From Pirellulales bacterium (GTDB taxonomy: Bacteria; Planctomycetota; Planctomycetia; Pirellulales; Lacipirellulaceae): a DNA stretch of 64,000 nt. Made by a program: the position numbers and the translations under genes. Below are positions 9,428-19,316 of the stretch, in pieces. Every line of letters begins with the position of its first letter. Within the stretch, counting starts at the first letter, position 1. The notes under the pieces are model-generated. The model worked only from the letters and a program-made list of their open reading frames with translations, ran no database searches and was not told where the DNA came from. The stretch is from positions 33,871 through 97,870 of the forward strand of contig JAKVCB010000004.1 in NCBI GenBank assembly GCA_022448345.1, in the 5' to 3' direction.

Positions 9428-9522
9428 AAAGTATTGGACTCACATTTCTGAGCACTAGCAACTGGACAACCGAACCTGCAAACCAACTCGGTTCTCTACG
9501 AAGCCACTGCCAAAACCGTGGT

Positions 9523-10530
9523 TTATTCTTCTTTTTTTCCAGTAATCCAATCGAGTGCGACTTTGATTCCATCCTGAAAATCAACCTTGGGACAGTAACC
9601 CAATTCTCGCTTGGCCTTGTCAATCGAATAGGCCAGGTTCAAGGTCATAAACTTCATGCGGGCATGGGTAATTAAAGGGGCCTGCTGTTTACGAAGTAAC
9701 CGTGCAATCCGCTCCACGGGTCCGACTGCAGCCTTGGCAAACCACAGCGGTACGCGACGAGGAAAAGGAGTGCCAAGATATTGGACGACTGTTCCAATAA
9801 ATTCGTTGCGATCGACAAGCCGCTCATCACGGATATTAAATGCCTCGCCTTCAATACCTGGTTTTTCGAGAGCCAACATGACTGCATCGGCAAAATTTCC
9901 GATATAGGTATTATCGCTGAGCATCTTCCCATCACCAATCATCCGCACGCGACCCGCGCGGAGCAGTTGGACCAGCGGCGGCACCACGTGCCGATCTCCT
10001 TCGCCATACATAAAGCCAGGCCGCATTTTTACCACCGGTAAACCATATTCGGCCGTGTGCTTGTCGAGCAGGATGTCGGCCTCGGCCTTGGTCTGTGTGT
10101 AGCCATCAAAACCATCTAGATTCGGTGGTGTGGTTTCATCGAGTCCGTAGTGATGTTTTGCCGGGTAAACCCCCAGGGAACTGATCTGGATCCATCGACG
10201 CAACTTTCCTTCCCGACGCACCGCCTGTAAGAGTCGATCCAAACCATACACGTTGGCAGCCCGGTATTTCTCCGCCGGCCCCCAATCCCCTACGTGGGCG
10301 GCAGTGTGTACGATAATCTCCTGATCGGCTACGGCCGCAGGGAAGGAATCGGATTCCAACAGGTCCCATTCAACGATCTCGACTCCCAGTCGGGACAGTT
10401 CGCCATGATCATCCTCAGCCCGGACCAATGCTCGAACCTGGTAACCGGCTTGGACCGCCCGTCGTGTGACATGGGTTCCCACCATACCGTTGGCACCGGT
10501 GATAGCTAATCGCGTCGCTGGCATATACAA
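9523..10530 (-). CDS. NAD-dependent epimerase/dehydratase (extended SDR, 3-beta-HSD-like)
   Basis: RLAITGANGMVGTHVTRRAVQAGYQVRALVR; KMRPGFMYGEGDRHVVPPLVQLLRAGRVRMIGDGKMLSDNTYIGNFADAV. Confidence 0.9.
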   Translation of the reverse strand: MYMPATRLAITGANGMVGTHVTRRAVQAGYQVRALVRAEDDHGELSRLGVEIVEWDLLESDSFPAAVADQEIIVHTAAHVGDWGPAEKYRAANVYGLDRLLQAVRREGKLRRWIQISSLGVYPAKHHYGLDETTPPNLDGFDGYTQTKAEADILLDKHTAEYGLPVVKMRPGFMYGEGDRHVVPPLVQLLRAGRVRMIGDGKMLSDNTYIGNFADAVMLALEKPGIEGEAFNIRDERLVDRNEFIGTVVQYLGTPFPRRVPLWFAKAAVGPVERIARLLRKQQAPLITHARMKFMTLNLAYSIDKAKRELGYCPKVDFQDGIKVALDWITGKKEE

Positions 10531-10773
10531 TGGATCCTTATATGATGCTTATGTACTTTAATCGATTCAATCATTAAAGTCCGGTAAAGCTGATGGTCTC
10601 AAGGACGATCTACAGATAGAAGATAAACCTCCCGGCAGCTGAGTCAATTTTATTGTGGGCAATGGGGCAGCCGGTGGCCACACGCAGGATATCTTTTTTT
10701 TGCACGTTGAAGCCATACGATTTCCACGCTACTGGTTTCGAATTTCGTTCCCCTCACAACCGGTTGGTCCGCT

Positions 10774-11682
10774 ATGCTAACAACCCTCGACATTCAACAA
10801 GATTCTCAGCGATTTCTCGACGACTTCTACCCTCGCGACGAGCCTGTCTTGTTTCGGAATGCAGCTCGCGCTCCAGGTTCTGCAGCAGATATTTGCAGCC
10901 TCCTGAATGAACGTATTGCTGCAGACGACCGCAAGGCTGAGCGGATTATGTGGTACGACGTCCGCGAACAACTGCTCGACGAAATTTGTGGCACACCCGA
11001 ATTAATCTCGACGGTTATGAATCCAGCAGACGCTTTTCTGCGGGAAAACTGCGTCCGTATTTGGTTTAATCCACAGGGCCATATTTCCCCGTGGCACTAC
11101 GATGGTCACTCGCTCCACGTGTTTAATTTGCAGCTCAAGGGACGCAAGCATTGGTCTATCGTATCACCCGAAACGCCACTCGCCTGCATGCCGTTCAACA
11201 ACACCTGCCTGCTAAATCGCTACTCGATGCGCAATCGGCGGCATTATGAATTTACGCTTGAAGAAGGTGATATGATCTTCTTACCCCGGTATTGGTATCA
11301 CCTAGTGAAGTCGGAACATGCCATGAACGTGAACGTAAATTGGGTGCTAATGTCGAAGCAAAAGCCCGTCGATTCAAAGATTGCCCGACGCGAAGCCGAA
11401 CTGATGTGGATCAAAGAAACTTTTTATTCTGTGATGCCCCCCAAGAGTCGTTGGCTGGTTGACAACTATGCCGGTGGCGGCCTGGAAGCGGTGCAAACCT
11501 TGACAGAAAGTATTTCCGCTGCCGCCGGATTTAGCCGCCTGGCCAAAGAGGTGGCCATGATGCCAGCATTTATGCTTTTGCTACCCGTACAACTCCGCAA
11601 AGTGATAACTCTGAGAAGAAGTAAACGCGTGATGCGGAAAATGATTGCTGCGGAAGGGCAGAAACCATCCGAGGCGGCCTGA
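10774..11682 (+). CDS. Cupin-like / JmjC-domain putative Fe(II)/2OG oxygenase
   Basis: RIWFNPQGHISPWHYDGHSLHVFNLQLKGRKHWSIVSPE...GDMIFLPRYWYHLVKSE: HxD...H metal-binding pattern. Confidence 0.82.
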   Translation: MLTTLDIQQDSQRFLDDFYPRDEPVLFRNAARAPGSAADICSLLNERIAADDRKAERIMWYDVREQLLDEICGTPELISTVMNPADAFLRENCVRIWFNPQGHISPWHYDGHSLHVFNLQLKGRKHWSIVSPETPLACMPFNNTCLLNRYSMRNRRHYEFTLEEGDMIFLPRYWYHLVKSEHAMNVNVNWVLMSKQKPVDSKIARREAELMWIKETFYSVMPPKSRWLVDNYAGGGLEAVQTLTESISAAAGFSRLAKEVAMMPAFMLLLPVQLRKVITLRRSKRVMRKMIAAEGQKPSEAA

Positions 11683-11933
11683 ATTCAAAAGAGCGGGTTT
11701 CCGCCGGACATTATCAACGTGTTTCCACTGGTGTTACCGACAAAAACCGCACGATCGGCATGTTCGTTGTCGCTCGTACGATCTGAGTGAATCGCAAGTG
11801 TGCGTTTTCATCTGGGAAAGTCCGGTGCGGTGTCTCTCCAGCCAAGGGAAGCAGAACGTCGATAGTAAAAGTGGGGACCCGTGTCCTAAAGATCCCTTGC
11901 CAACAAAGGAAACAAGCACAAAGGAAACAAGCT

Positions 11934-12164
11934 ATGTGGCGATCATTCTTTCTGGGATTTGGAGCCTATATCACACTGCTTGGTGTTGAAGCTCTTGCCG
12001 TGGACAAGGCCGTATTGAAACCGGAAATGGTGGGCCAGGACAAATTCATCAAGAGCCGGGAGGTTATTCCTCCCGATTGGGCACCTTGGACTTTAATGGG
12101 AGCTGGCGCAGTGACTGTGCTGTATTCGTTCACCATCCCTCAGCGGGTCACCAAAAACAAATGA
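11934..12164 (+). CDS. Small conserved-looking membrane protein
   Basis: 76 aa MWRSFFLGFGAYITLLGVEALAVDKAVLKPEMVGQ...WTLMGAGAVTVLYSFTIPQRV; two TM segments; AAGGAAA RBS duplicated just upstream. Confidence 0.6.
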   Translation: MWRSFFLGFGAYITLLGVEALAVDKAVLKPEMVGQDKFIKSREVIPPDWAPWTLMGAGAVTVLYSFTIPQRVTKNK

Positions 12165-12389
12165 CCTATCGAGCCTTTCTGGTTATCCGGAAATCGTTGC
12201 TGACCGAGACCATTGGCACGGGCCGGTTGAACCGGAAGTCGGCGGAAAATACTTGTTTTTTCGCCTTAAACAGTCTATCATGAACCGGTTTCGAGGAGAC
12301 TCGCCGGGCGAACCTTTGCCATTCTGACGAAACTCCTTGTTCTCGCGATCAATCCCTTTCCATTCCCTCAAGTCACCGAGATAAGTACC

Positions 12390-14162
12390 GTGGCGACTGT
12401 TACGCAAGCGAAGAAAAAGAAGACTGAATTGACGAGTGGTGCTGATATCCTGGTCGAATCGTTGATCCGCCATGGAGTCGATACCATTTTTGCTTATCCG
12501 GGCGGTGCGAGTATGCCATTACACCAGGCATTGACCCGCTTTTCCGACCAACTGCGGACTATCCTTCCACGCCACGAGCAAGGCGGTGGCTTTGCAGCCC
12601 AAGGTGTTGCTCGAGCGACTGGTAAAGTAGGGGTTTGCATGGCCACCAGCGGACCTGGTGCCACGAACCTTGTTACCGCGATTGCCGACGCAAAACTCGA
12701 TAGTGTCCCCATGATTGCCATCACCGGACAGGTTCCGACGGCGTGGATCGGTAATGACGCTTTTCAGGAAACTCCGATTGTTGAGGTGTGTCGTGGCATC
12801 ACCAAACACCACTACCTCGTCACTGATGTGAATGACGTGGCACGGGTTGTGAAGGAAGCGTTTTTGATCGCATCGACCGGACGGCCCGGCCCGGTGCTGA
12901 TTGACATGCCCAAGAATGTGCAGCAAGCCACAACCATTCCGGACTTCGAGACTTCCGTAAATATGCCAGGGTTCTCCCTGGAGAACCCCCGCGCCAAGGC
13001 GGAACAAATTAACCAGATGGCAGCTGCCATCAAGTTAGCAAAACGGCCGGTTATTTACGCCGGTGGTGGTGTCGTCAGTGGCGAAGCAAGCAACGAATTG
13101 CGCGAATTGGTATGCAAGACCGGCATTCCAACCACTATGACCGTCATGGGGCTTGGCGCCTTCCCGGCCGCTGATCCGCTTTCCCTCGATATGCTCGGTA
13201 TGCACGGGGCAGTGTACGCCAATTATGCAGTCGATCAGGCCGATTTGCTAATTGCCTTGGGGGTGCGTTTTGACGATCGCGTAACCGGCAAAGTGGAAGA
13301 GTTTTGCAAGCATGGAAAAATCATCCATGTTGATATCGATGCTTCTGAACTGAATAAAAATAAACCAGCCCACATTTCCATCTGCAGTGACGTCAAATAC
13401 GCACTAGCTGAACTGAACAAGGTGGTGGAATCACCCAAGAATATTTCTGATTGGGTGACAAAATGCCAAGAGTGGAAAAAATCGAGCCCGTTCAAATACA
13501 ACCGCGATTTCAAGGGGATCCTCCAGCAACACGCAATCGAAGCGTTGTGGGAAGTTTGCCGCGACCGCGATCCCATTGTGGCGGTGGGAGTTGGACAACA
13601 CCAAATGTGGGGAGCCCAGTTCTACAAGTTCGATCAGCCACGTCGCTGGCTCTCCAGCAGCGGCCTGGGAACCATGGGCTTTGGCCTTCCCGCTGCAATG
13701 GGAGCCCAATCCCAATATCCTGATCGGTTGGTCATTGATATTGATGGGGATGGCAGCTTCCAGATGAATATTCAGGAGTTGGCAACTTGTTTCTGCGAAA
13801 AACTCCCTGTGAAAGTGCTGCTACTCAACAACCAGCATTTGGGCATGGTCGTGCAATGGGAAGATCGCTTTATGCAAGGCAACCGAGCCCACACCTACTT
13901 GGGGCCAATTCACCACCCAGAAGCTACCGGGCAAGGCACTGGCCCGACGCTGACAGAGCGGTACCCCGATTTTGTCCAAATTGCCAGAGGGTATGGTTGC
14001 GGCGCTTCTTCCATCAGCCAGAAAGCGGATCTTCTACCGGGGCTGGAAGAAATGATCAACTACGATGGACCCTACGTGTTGGATATCGATGTCCCCTACC
14101 AAGAACACGTGCTGCCGATGATCCCGACCGGACGGACCGTCAAAGACATGATCACCGAATGA
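12390..14162 (+). CDS. ilvB: Acetolactate synthase, large (catalytic) subunit
   Basis: [32 protein letters not shown]...[55 protein letters not shown]; ThDP motif [21 protein letters not shown] start. Confidence 0.96.
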   Translation: MATVTQAKKKKTELTSGADILVESLIRHGVDTIFAYPGGASMPLHQALTRFSDQLRTILPRHEQGGGFAAQGVARATGKVGVCMATSGPGATNLVTAIADAKLDSVPMIAITGQVPTAWIGNDAFQETPIVEVCRGITKHHYLVTDVNDVARVVKEAFLIASTGRPGPVLIDMPKNVQQATTIPDFETSVNMPGFSLENPRAKAEQINQMAAAIKLAKRPVIYAGGGVVSGEASNELRELVCKTGIPTTMTVMGLGAFPAADPLSLDMLGMHGAVYANYAVDQADLLIALGVRFDDRVTGKVEEFCKHGKIIHVDIDASELNKNKPAHISICSDVKYALAELNKVVESPKNISDWVTKCQEWKKSSPFKYNRDFKGILQQHAIEALWEVCRDRDPIVAVGVGQHQMWGAQFYKFDQPRRWLSSSGLGTMGFGLPAAMGAQSQYPDRLVIDIDGDGSFQMNIQELATCFCEKLPVKVLLLNNQHLGMVVQWEDRFMQGNRAHTYLGPIHHPEATGQGTGPTLTERYPDFVQIARGYGCGASSISQKADLLPGLEEMINYDGPYVLDIDVPYQEHVLPMIPTGRTVKDMITE

Positions 14163-14436
14163 TCGTGTATTGCGAAGCGTATCCCGCCTGATCGCATTCG
14201 ATCAGTTGTGGCTAGCTCCTGGCACAGCAGCCCATCCTCTTGCCGTCGTGGTATCCGCTAACTGCTGGACATCCTGTCCTTGCTTTCGCTCTCGGCAAAT
14301 TATCATACACTGCAACACGCGGGTCTTGCGACCGACAAGCGGTCAAATTGGCTTCCCGCTTGAACTCGCACGTCTATCGGTCTGCTGAGAAACCAAATCG
14401 TGCCCCTTTATTGCAATCCACAGATTCATAAATACC

Positions 14437-15246
14437 ATGCCTGACGATTTACCCCAAAATCCTTACCAAAGTTTTGGTCAACCCGACCCAACCTCCACCT
14501 TGGAAAACCTGCCTGAAGGCACACGATCGCTAATCCCCCGTGTGATCGGCACGCTGAACATCCTTTTCGGAGTTGCCCTGGGTTTGTGCGGATTGTGTCA
14601 GGGGTTTTCACTATTTAGCCAATCGGTTGCCGCACCACAAATGCAGCAAATGTTTCAGCAGCAGCAGGACAAACTCCAACAACAAATTGCAGAACTCCAG
14701 TTACAGATTGATCAGGAAACGGATGATCAAACCGTGCAAGAAATCGCCGCGAAAATTGAGGCCATCACGGAAGAAATAAAGGTTCTTAAAATCATGCCTG
14801 ACCCGATGGCGATGTGGGGCTTTGACAAGCCACAGGTGGTTGGCTTCTTCGCCATGGAATGTGTTTTTACCTTGCTCTTGAACCTCTTCATGTTCATTTC
14901 CGGAGTTGGCCTGCTAAGTTTTAACGAATGGGCCCGTAGAATGGCGATCTGGGTAGCCACGCTGAAATTAGTCAATATTCTTATCTTTGCCGTTTTTGTG
15001 CTGACCATCGTTGTCCCTCCCATGGTCGAAAGCATCCAGGAATTCATGCTTCAGGTTGTTCAAGAGCAAGAAGCTGCAGAACCTGTTCAGCTTGCAGAAA
15101 TACAGAATAGCATGCTGCACAGTACATCGATCGCGTTTTCCATCTTTGCAGCAGCGGCAGCCATTTACCCAATCATTTGCCTCTGGCAACTCAACCGCTC
15201 CTTGGTGAAGAAGGCCTGTCAGACAAAAGTGGCAACAGCCTCATAA
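14437..15246 (+). CDS. Hypothetical membrane protein with central Gln/Glu-rich coiled coil
   Basis: 269 aa; several TM segments; QQMFQQQQDKLQQQIAELQLQIDQETDDQ coiled-coil-like segment. Confidence 0.65.
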   Translation: MPDDLPQNPYQSFGQPDPTSTLENLPEGTRSLIPRVIGTLNILFGVALGLCGLCQGFSLFSQSVAAPQMQQMFQQQQDKLQQQIAELQLQIDQETDDQTVQEIAAKIEAITEEIKVLKIMPDPMAMWGFDKPQVVGFFAMECVFTLLLNLFMFISGVGLLSFNEWARRMAIWVATLKLVNILIFAVFVLTIVVPPMVESIQEFMLQVVQEQEAAEPVQLAEIQNSMLHSTSIAFSIFAAAAAIYPIICLWQLNRSLVKKACQTKVATAS

Positions 15247-15424
15247 AGCTAAAAACCAGTTATCGATATTTCTTCTCTAGATTATTCATTCTTTTCAAAC
15301 TTCTCAGCTTAAACTTCCGATGTTAATCCATAGGGCATAAATAGCCTGACAAAAATGGAGTGTTTACGAAGGATGTTGCCGGCATGACTGGTGGCCCAGT
15401 AAGAAGGAATGACCCAAGGTGACC

Positions 15425-16249
15425 ATGGTAACCCGCATTTATACTGAGCCGGGTGTTGCACAGCAGGAGCCTGCAATCCTGCGACGTGGCCACAAGTCGT
15501 CTCCGGGACTTTCCGACCGCAGACCCGATCCGCTGCGGATGGCCGACCAGGCCATTCAACGTCGTCGCCATCAACTTCCAGCGTTTGCACCCTTATTGGA
15601 AGAGTTTGAAATTGCCGGGTGGAGTTCACATCGTGACGAATTGGCGGGAAATTTTCACGATTGGCTACCCCTGGCAGATGGTAGCGTGCTGGTTGCCCTT
15701 GGTAAGGCCGTAGAATCTGCAACTGGCGACCCTATCGATGCTGCATTGGTCGCCCAATCAATTTGGACCTCCATTCGCTCCCATGCGATGCACACCGACA
15801 ATGCAGGGACGATTGCCTCTTTGGTTTCGAAAACCTGGGGTTCTGGTTCCATAGGGGGTGCAGCAGCTTCGGTAGCAATTGGTATTGTGGCCCCCACTGG
15901 AGGCCGAATTCGCGTGGCCGTGGCTGGGCACTGTCTGGCGATCCGCGTACGAGCTGCAACCTGCGAAACGTTACCCACTCATAAGTTCCCGGTAGGCACG
16001 CAACCGGCAACCCACTACCCATGCCAACAGTTTGAACTCCGGCCACGGGAACGTTTCGTGCTTTTTACTGCGATAAACGCAACCGCTGCCATGACAATCG
16101 AGAACTTAATTGAGCGTCATTTTTCCAATGTTTCGGCCGAATCCCATCGTAAGATGACAGCCACAGAGACTCTAAAACATTTGCGCAGCGCGGCTGAAAA
16201 GATGGACGATGCTGCTTCAACAAGCGGTCTGGTCGTACGTCGCCGGTAA
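15425..16249 (+). CDS. Degenerate SpoIIE/RsbU-like PP2C-family protein
   Basis: AGWSSHRDELAGNFHDWLPLADGSVLVALGKAVES resembles the SpoIIE phosphatase core (GGDFYDW..DG.L.VALGDVSGKG) with metal-ligand Asp replaced; C-term ERFVLFT...NLIERHF matches the family layout. Confidence 0.5.
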   Translation: MVTRIYTEPGVAQQEPAILRRGHKSSPGLSDRRPDPLRMADQAIQRRRHQLPAFAPLLEEFEIAGWSSHRDELAGNFHDWLPLADGSVLVALGKAVESATGDPIDAALVAQSIWTSIRSHAMHTDNAGTIASLVSKTWGSGSIGGAAASVAIGIVAPTGGRIRVAVAGHCLAIRVRAATCETLPTHKFPVGTQPATHYPCQQFELRPRERFVLFTAINATAAMTIENLIERHFSNVSAESHRKMTATETLKHLRSAAEKMDDAASTSGLVVRRR

Positions 16250-16409
16250 CTTCCTGGGATAATTTCTCGCGACCACGACTTGCCGGAAAAACCTGGCAGC
16301 CGTTTCGGCCTCTGCAGCACTGCGGCCGTACATTTCATCGGCTTGTTCTGCCGCACTGTCGAGCAAAGAGCAGAAGGGTCTTCCTTCAGACCGACAATCG
16401 TCCAGCGGA

Positions 16410-17402
16410 CTAGTCGACCGGTTGAAGCAGGAGGGCGGCCTTCTGAAGAAGCCGATCCAGCCCCTGACCTGTCACTGCGGAGAACAAGATAACTTCACGA
16501 TCGATTGCCGCTTCCAAGTGGTCACGAACCGATTGGGCATCGGGCAATTCGGCTTTGCTGACTGCAACCAGTTCGGCGCATTCTGCCAGACCATGACCGT
16601 ACTCATCTAATTCAGCTCGGATCGATTTGTAGTTATCCAACGGATCACTTCCATCCGTCGGAGATGGCTCTACAAGATGGATCACCGCCCGTGTCCGTTC
16701 GATGTGCCTGAGGAACTCGTGACCGAGTCCCACTCCCAAATGGGCCCCTTCGATCAAGCCAGGAATGTCGGCGATTACGAGAGATCGATCAATATCAACC
16801 TGCGCAATACCGAGATGCGGCTTCTTGGTGGTAAATGGGTAGTCCGCGATTTCAGGTCGGGCCCGCGAAACGCGGCTGAGCAAGGTGCTTTTTCCTGCAT
16901 TCGGTTTTCCCACTAGCCCAACATCGGCAATGATCTTGAGTTCGAGTTGGATGGATCGCAATTCGCCGTCCCCACCAGGTGTGAATTCCCGCGGGGCCTG
17001 ATTGGTCGACGATTTGAAACGGGCATTTCCTTTGCCACCGCGGCCACCGTGAGCAACTATCACCTGATCCCCAACATCGGTGAGGTCCTTGAGCAGCAGG
17101 TCATGTTTTTGGTCGCGAACCACAGTTCCTGGTGGCACACAAATCACGATATCATGCGCATTGGCACCATGGCGATTTGAGCCGCTGCCGGGTGTGCCAC
17201 TTTCAGCCCACCAATGTTTCCGATGCACCAACGCCGACAGGCTATCAGTTCCCGCTTTTGCAAGGACTAATACGCTCCCGCCGTTTCCACCGTCACCGCC
17301 GTCGGGGCCACCCCGTGGAACAAACTTTTCACGACGAAAACTCGCGCACCCATCGCCGCCACGACCCCCTTTGACTTCAATCGTGACTTGATCGACAAAC
17401 AT
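16410..17402 (-). CDS. obg: Obg/CgtA GTPase
   Basis: MFVDQVTIEVKGGRGGDGCASFRREKFVPRGGPDGGDGGNGGSV; GKPNAGKSTLLSRVSRARPEIADYPFTTKKPHLGI; ATG at 17402. Confidence 0.96.
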   Translation of the reverse strand: MFVDQVTIEVKGGRGGDGCASFRREKFVPRGGPDGGDGGNGGSVLVLAKAGTDSLSALVHRKHWWAESGTPGSGSNRHGANAHDIVICVPPGTVVRDQKHDLLLKDLTDVGDQVIVAHGGRGGKGNARFKSSTNQAPREFTPGGDGELRSIQLELKIIADVGLVGKPNAGKSTLLSRVSRARPEIADYPFTTKKPHLGIAQVDIDRSLVIADIPGLIEGAHLGVGLGHEFLRHIERTRAVIHLVEPSPTDGSDPLDNYKSIRAELDEYGHGLAECAELVAVSKAELPDAQSVRDHLEAAIDREVILFSAVTGQGLDRLLQKAALLLQPVD

Positions 17403-17524
17403 GGGACGCTTTAACCGCGGGTGGGGCATTCACACAGACGAGCCCCAAAAGAAAAAGGGATGCCTTTTGCCCAGCACTCCTGGGAATTCATTGCGTCGAA
17501 CCGATCCTCCGACGACTGACGTTT

Positions 17525-17776
17525 TTAGGTCCCGGCCGGCACGACGTTGATCCGGCGACCTTTCCGGTCAAACTTTACCTCACCGGGGACCATCGCATAG
17601 AGTGTGTAATCTTTACCTTGACCAACACCTTCGCCAGCATGGTATTTGTTTCCAACCTGGCGAACCAGGATATTTCCAGGGATCACTGCTTCTCCGCCAA
17701 ACCGTTTTACGCCACGCCGCTGAGCGTTTGAATCGCGCCCATTGCGGCTGGAACCCTGCCCTTTTTTGTGTGCCAT
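17525..17776 (-). CDS. rpmA: 50S ribosomal protein L27
   Basis: [40 protein letters not shown]. Confidence 0.96.
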   Translation of the reverse strand: MAHKKGQGSSRNGRDSNAQRRGVKRFGGEAVIPGNILVRQVGNKYHAGEGVGQGKDYTLYAMVPGEVKFDRKGRRINVVPAGT

Positions 17777-17998
17777 CGATTCTCCCCAAAAAATTGAGGC
17801 TCCCCACAAGCAAATGTACTTGGTATGGCCGCCAATTCCAGTATCGAGGATCGTTCCCAACGTCTGACCTGGAGAAGATCGCTACGTCACCATCGATCGG
17901 GCTTGTGCCACACCCAGCAAGACCAACATCGCGAAAGGAAGATGGGTGACGAATCCCCCACCTATGTCCCCGCGACCAACTTCTACAGCCTTCTGAGT

Positions 17999-18970
17999 CT
18001 ATCGGTAAATCCAGCGAAAGGCAACCCCCGGGCCAACGTCGTAGAGTTGGGCCTTGCCCTTGGGAACGCCGAAGCGAATTTCCCCCTCGTGCTCGAGGAA
18101 TTCGTCGCCTGGCCGCCAGAAGTTCAGTTGTAGCGTCTTTCGCGCAAACTGGCGTCCTTTACCTGGAGAATCTCCAATTTGGTAGGCCCCGGGTGGGTCA
18201 ACCCATCGATAGGCGTTCGATAAACCCGAAACGTAAACTGAGAAAAAATCAATCCGCGGATCAACATCGGCCCAAGTTGCAACACCCCACACGCCCTGGT
18301 TGGAGCGCCCATTTGCAACCGGCAACACCTCATCGGCCATTTGCGCACTGTTCAAGAGGCGTCTGCCAGGAGTTTCCCGCTTTTGAATCGCTTCAACAGC
18401 TGCAGGAATAACCTGATCCAAATAGGCCTTGTAGATTGGCTTGCCCGCCGCATCCCTGTCTTGCCCTTCCAACACCATGTGAGGAATAAAACGAACAGGC
18501 TTACTCTGGCTTGGTTCAGCTACGAAACTTTCGTCTGGCTGCTCGATCGGACTCAGCCGGTTGCCAGTATTTTTCACCTCGTAAACCATGTACCAGATAC
18601 GCTTCCGCTGCATTCGTCCACTTGGCTGGGGAACGTCTACCTCAATCATGCGTACAGGCTTGAATGAAAACTCCAGGCACCAGATGTCCCGGCGAAACTT
18701 CACGGCCTCAGAGATATTATAAAGGGTGCGCGTCTCGGCTAAAAAGTTCGGCTTCCAAGAAAGATCCATATCGCCCCGAATCTCAACGATGTCGTGGGTA
18801 CTGACCGTTTCCTCGGGCTCAATTTCCGGAGCAATGGTATTCATCACGCCGGGAGCTAATTTGCGTGGCTTGGCAGCTTGCGCAGAAGCAAAATCAGAGA
18901 CCACCAGGATCACGATCAAAAAAACCAAAGAGAGGAGGCCCAGCGAAAGGCCCGAGCGGGGCTTGTGCAT
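17999..18970 (-). CDS. Hypothetical secreted/membrane-anchored protein
   Basis: 323 aa with N-terminal hydrophobic segment GLSLGLLSLVFLIVILVVSDFASAQA; good ORF, no recognised domain. Confidence 0.65.
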   Translation of the reverse strand: MHKPRSGLSLGLLSLVFLIVILVVSDFASAQAAKPRKLAPGVMNTIAPEIEPEETVSTHDIVEIRGDMDLSWKPNFLAETRTLYNISEAVKFRRDIWCLEFSFKPVRMIEVDVPQPSGRMQRKRIWYMVYEVKNTGNRLSPIEQPDESFVAEPSQSKPVRFIPHMVLEGQDRDAAGKPIYKAYLDQVIPAAVEAIQKRETPGRRLLNSAQMADEVLPVANGRSNQGVWGVATWADVDPRIDFFSVYVSGLSNAYRWVDPPGAYQIGDSPGKGRQFARKTLQLNFWRPGDEFLEHEGEIRFGVPKGKAQLYDVGPGVAFRWIYR

Positions 18971-19142
18971 AAATGCCTGCTGCCAGCTGTGATTGATTCA
19001 ATTCCAAAGCGTTTGGACGACAAACGACTTCCAGCTTCTATTTTAGACAGCCAGACAGGTCGCAGCAAGTTTTTCCTCGGCACCAAAACTTGCCCTAGAC
19101 CAGAATCGATTTATTCAGTCCAACCGCTACTCCCCACCCCCT

Positions 19143-19196
19143 AAAAAACCCGGTCCTGCGGATACCTGCTTTCGCAGGTTCTCACGCAGGACCGGG
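19143..19196 (-). terminator. Rho-independent terminator (minus strand)
   Basis: 12-bp perfect inverted repeat CCCGGTCCTGCG (19149-19160)/CGCAGGACCGGG (19185-19196) with inner 6-bp hairpin ACCTGC/GCAGGT; followed on the minus strand by TTTTTT. Confidence 0.85.
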
Positions 19197-19316
19197 AGTC
19201 AACGGACACTCAAATGCGGAGTGATCGGCTGGATGGTACTCATCTCACACTGCGGATTCCTCGCCCACCAAAGTGGAGGATTCCTCATTGGAAACAAGCT
19301 GCTTTGGACAATCCTT

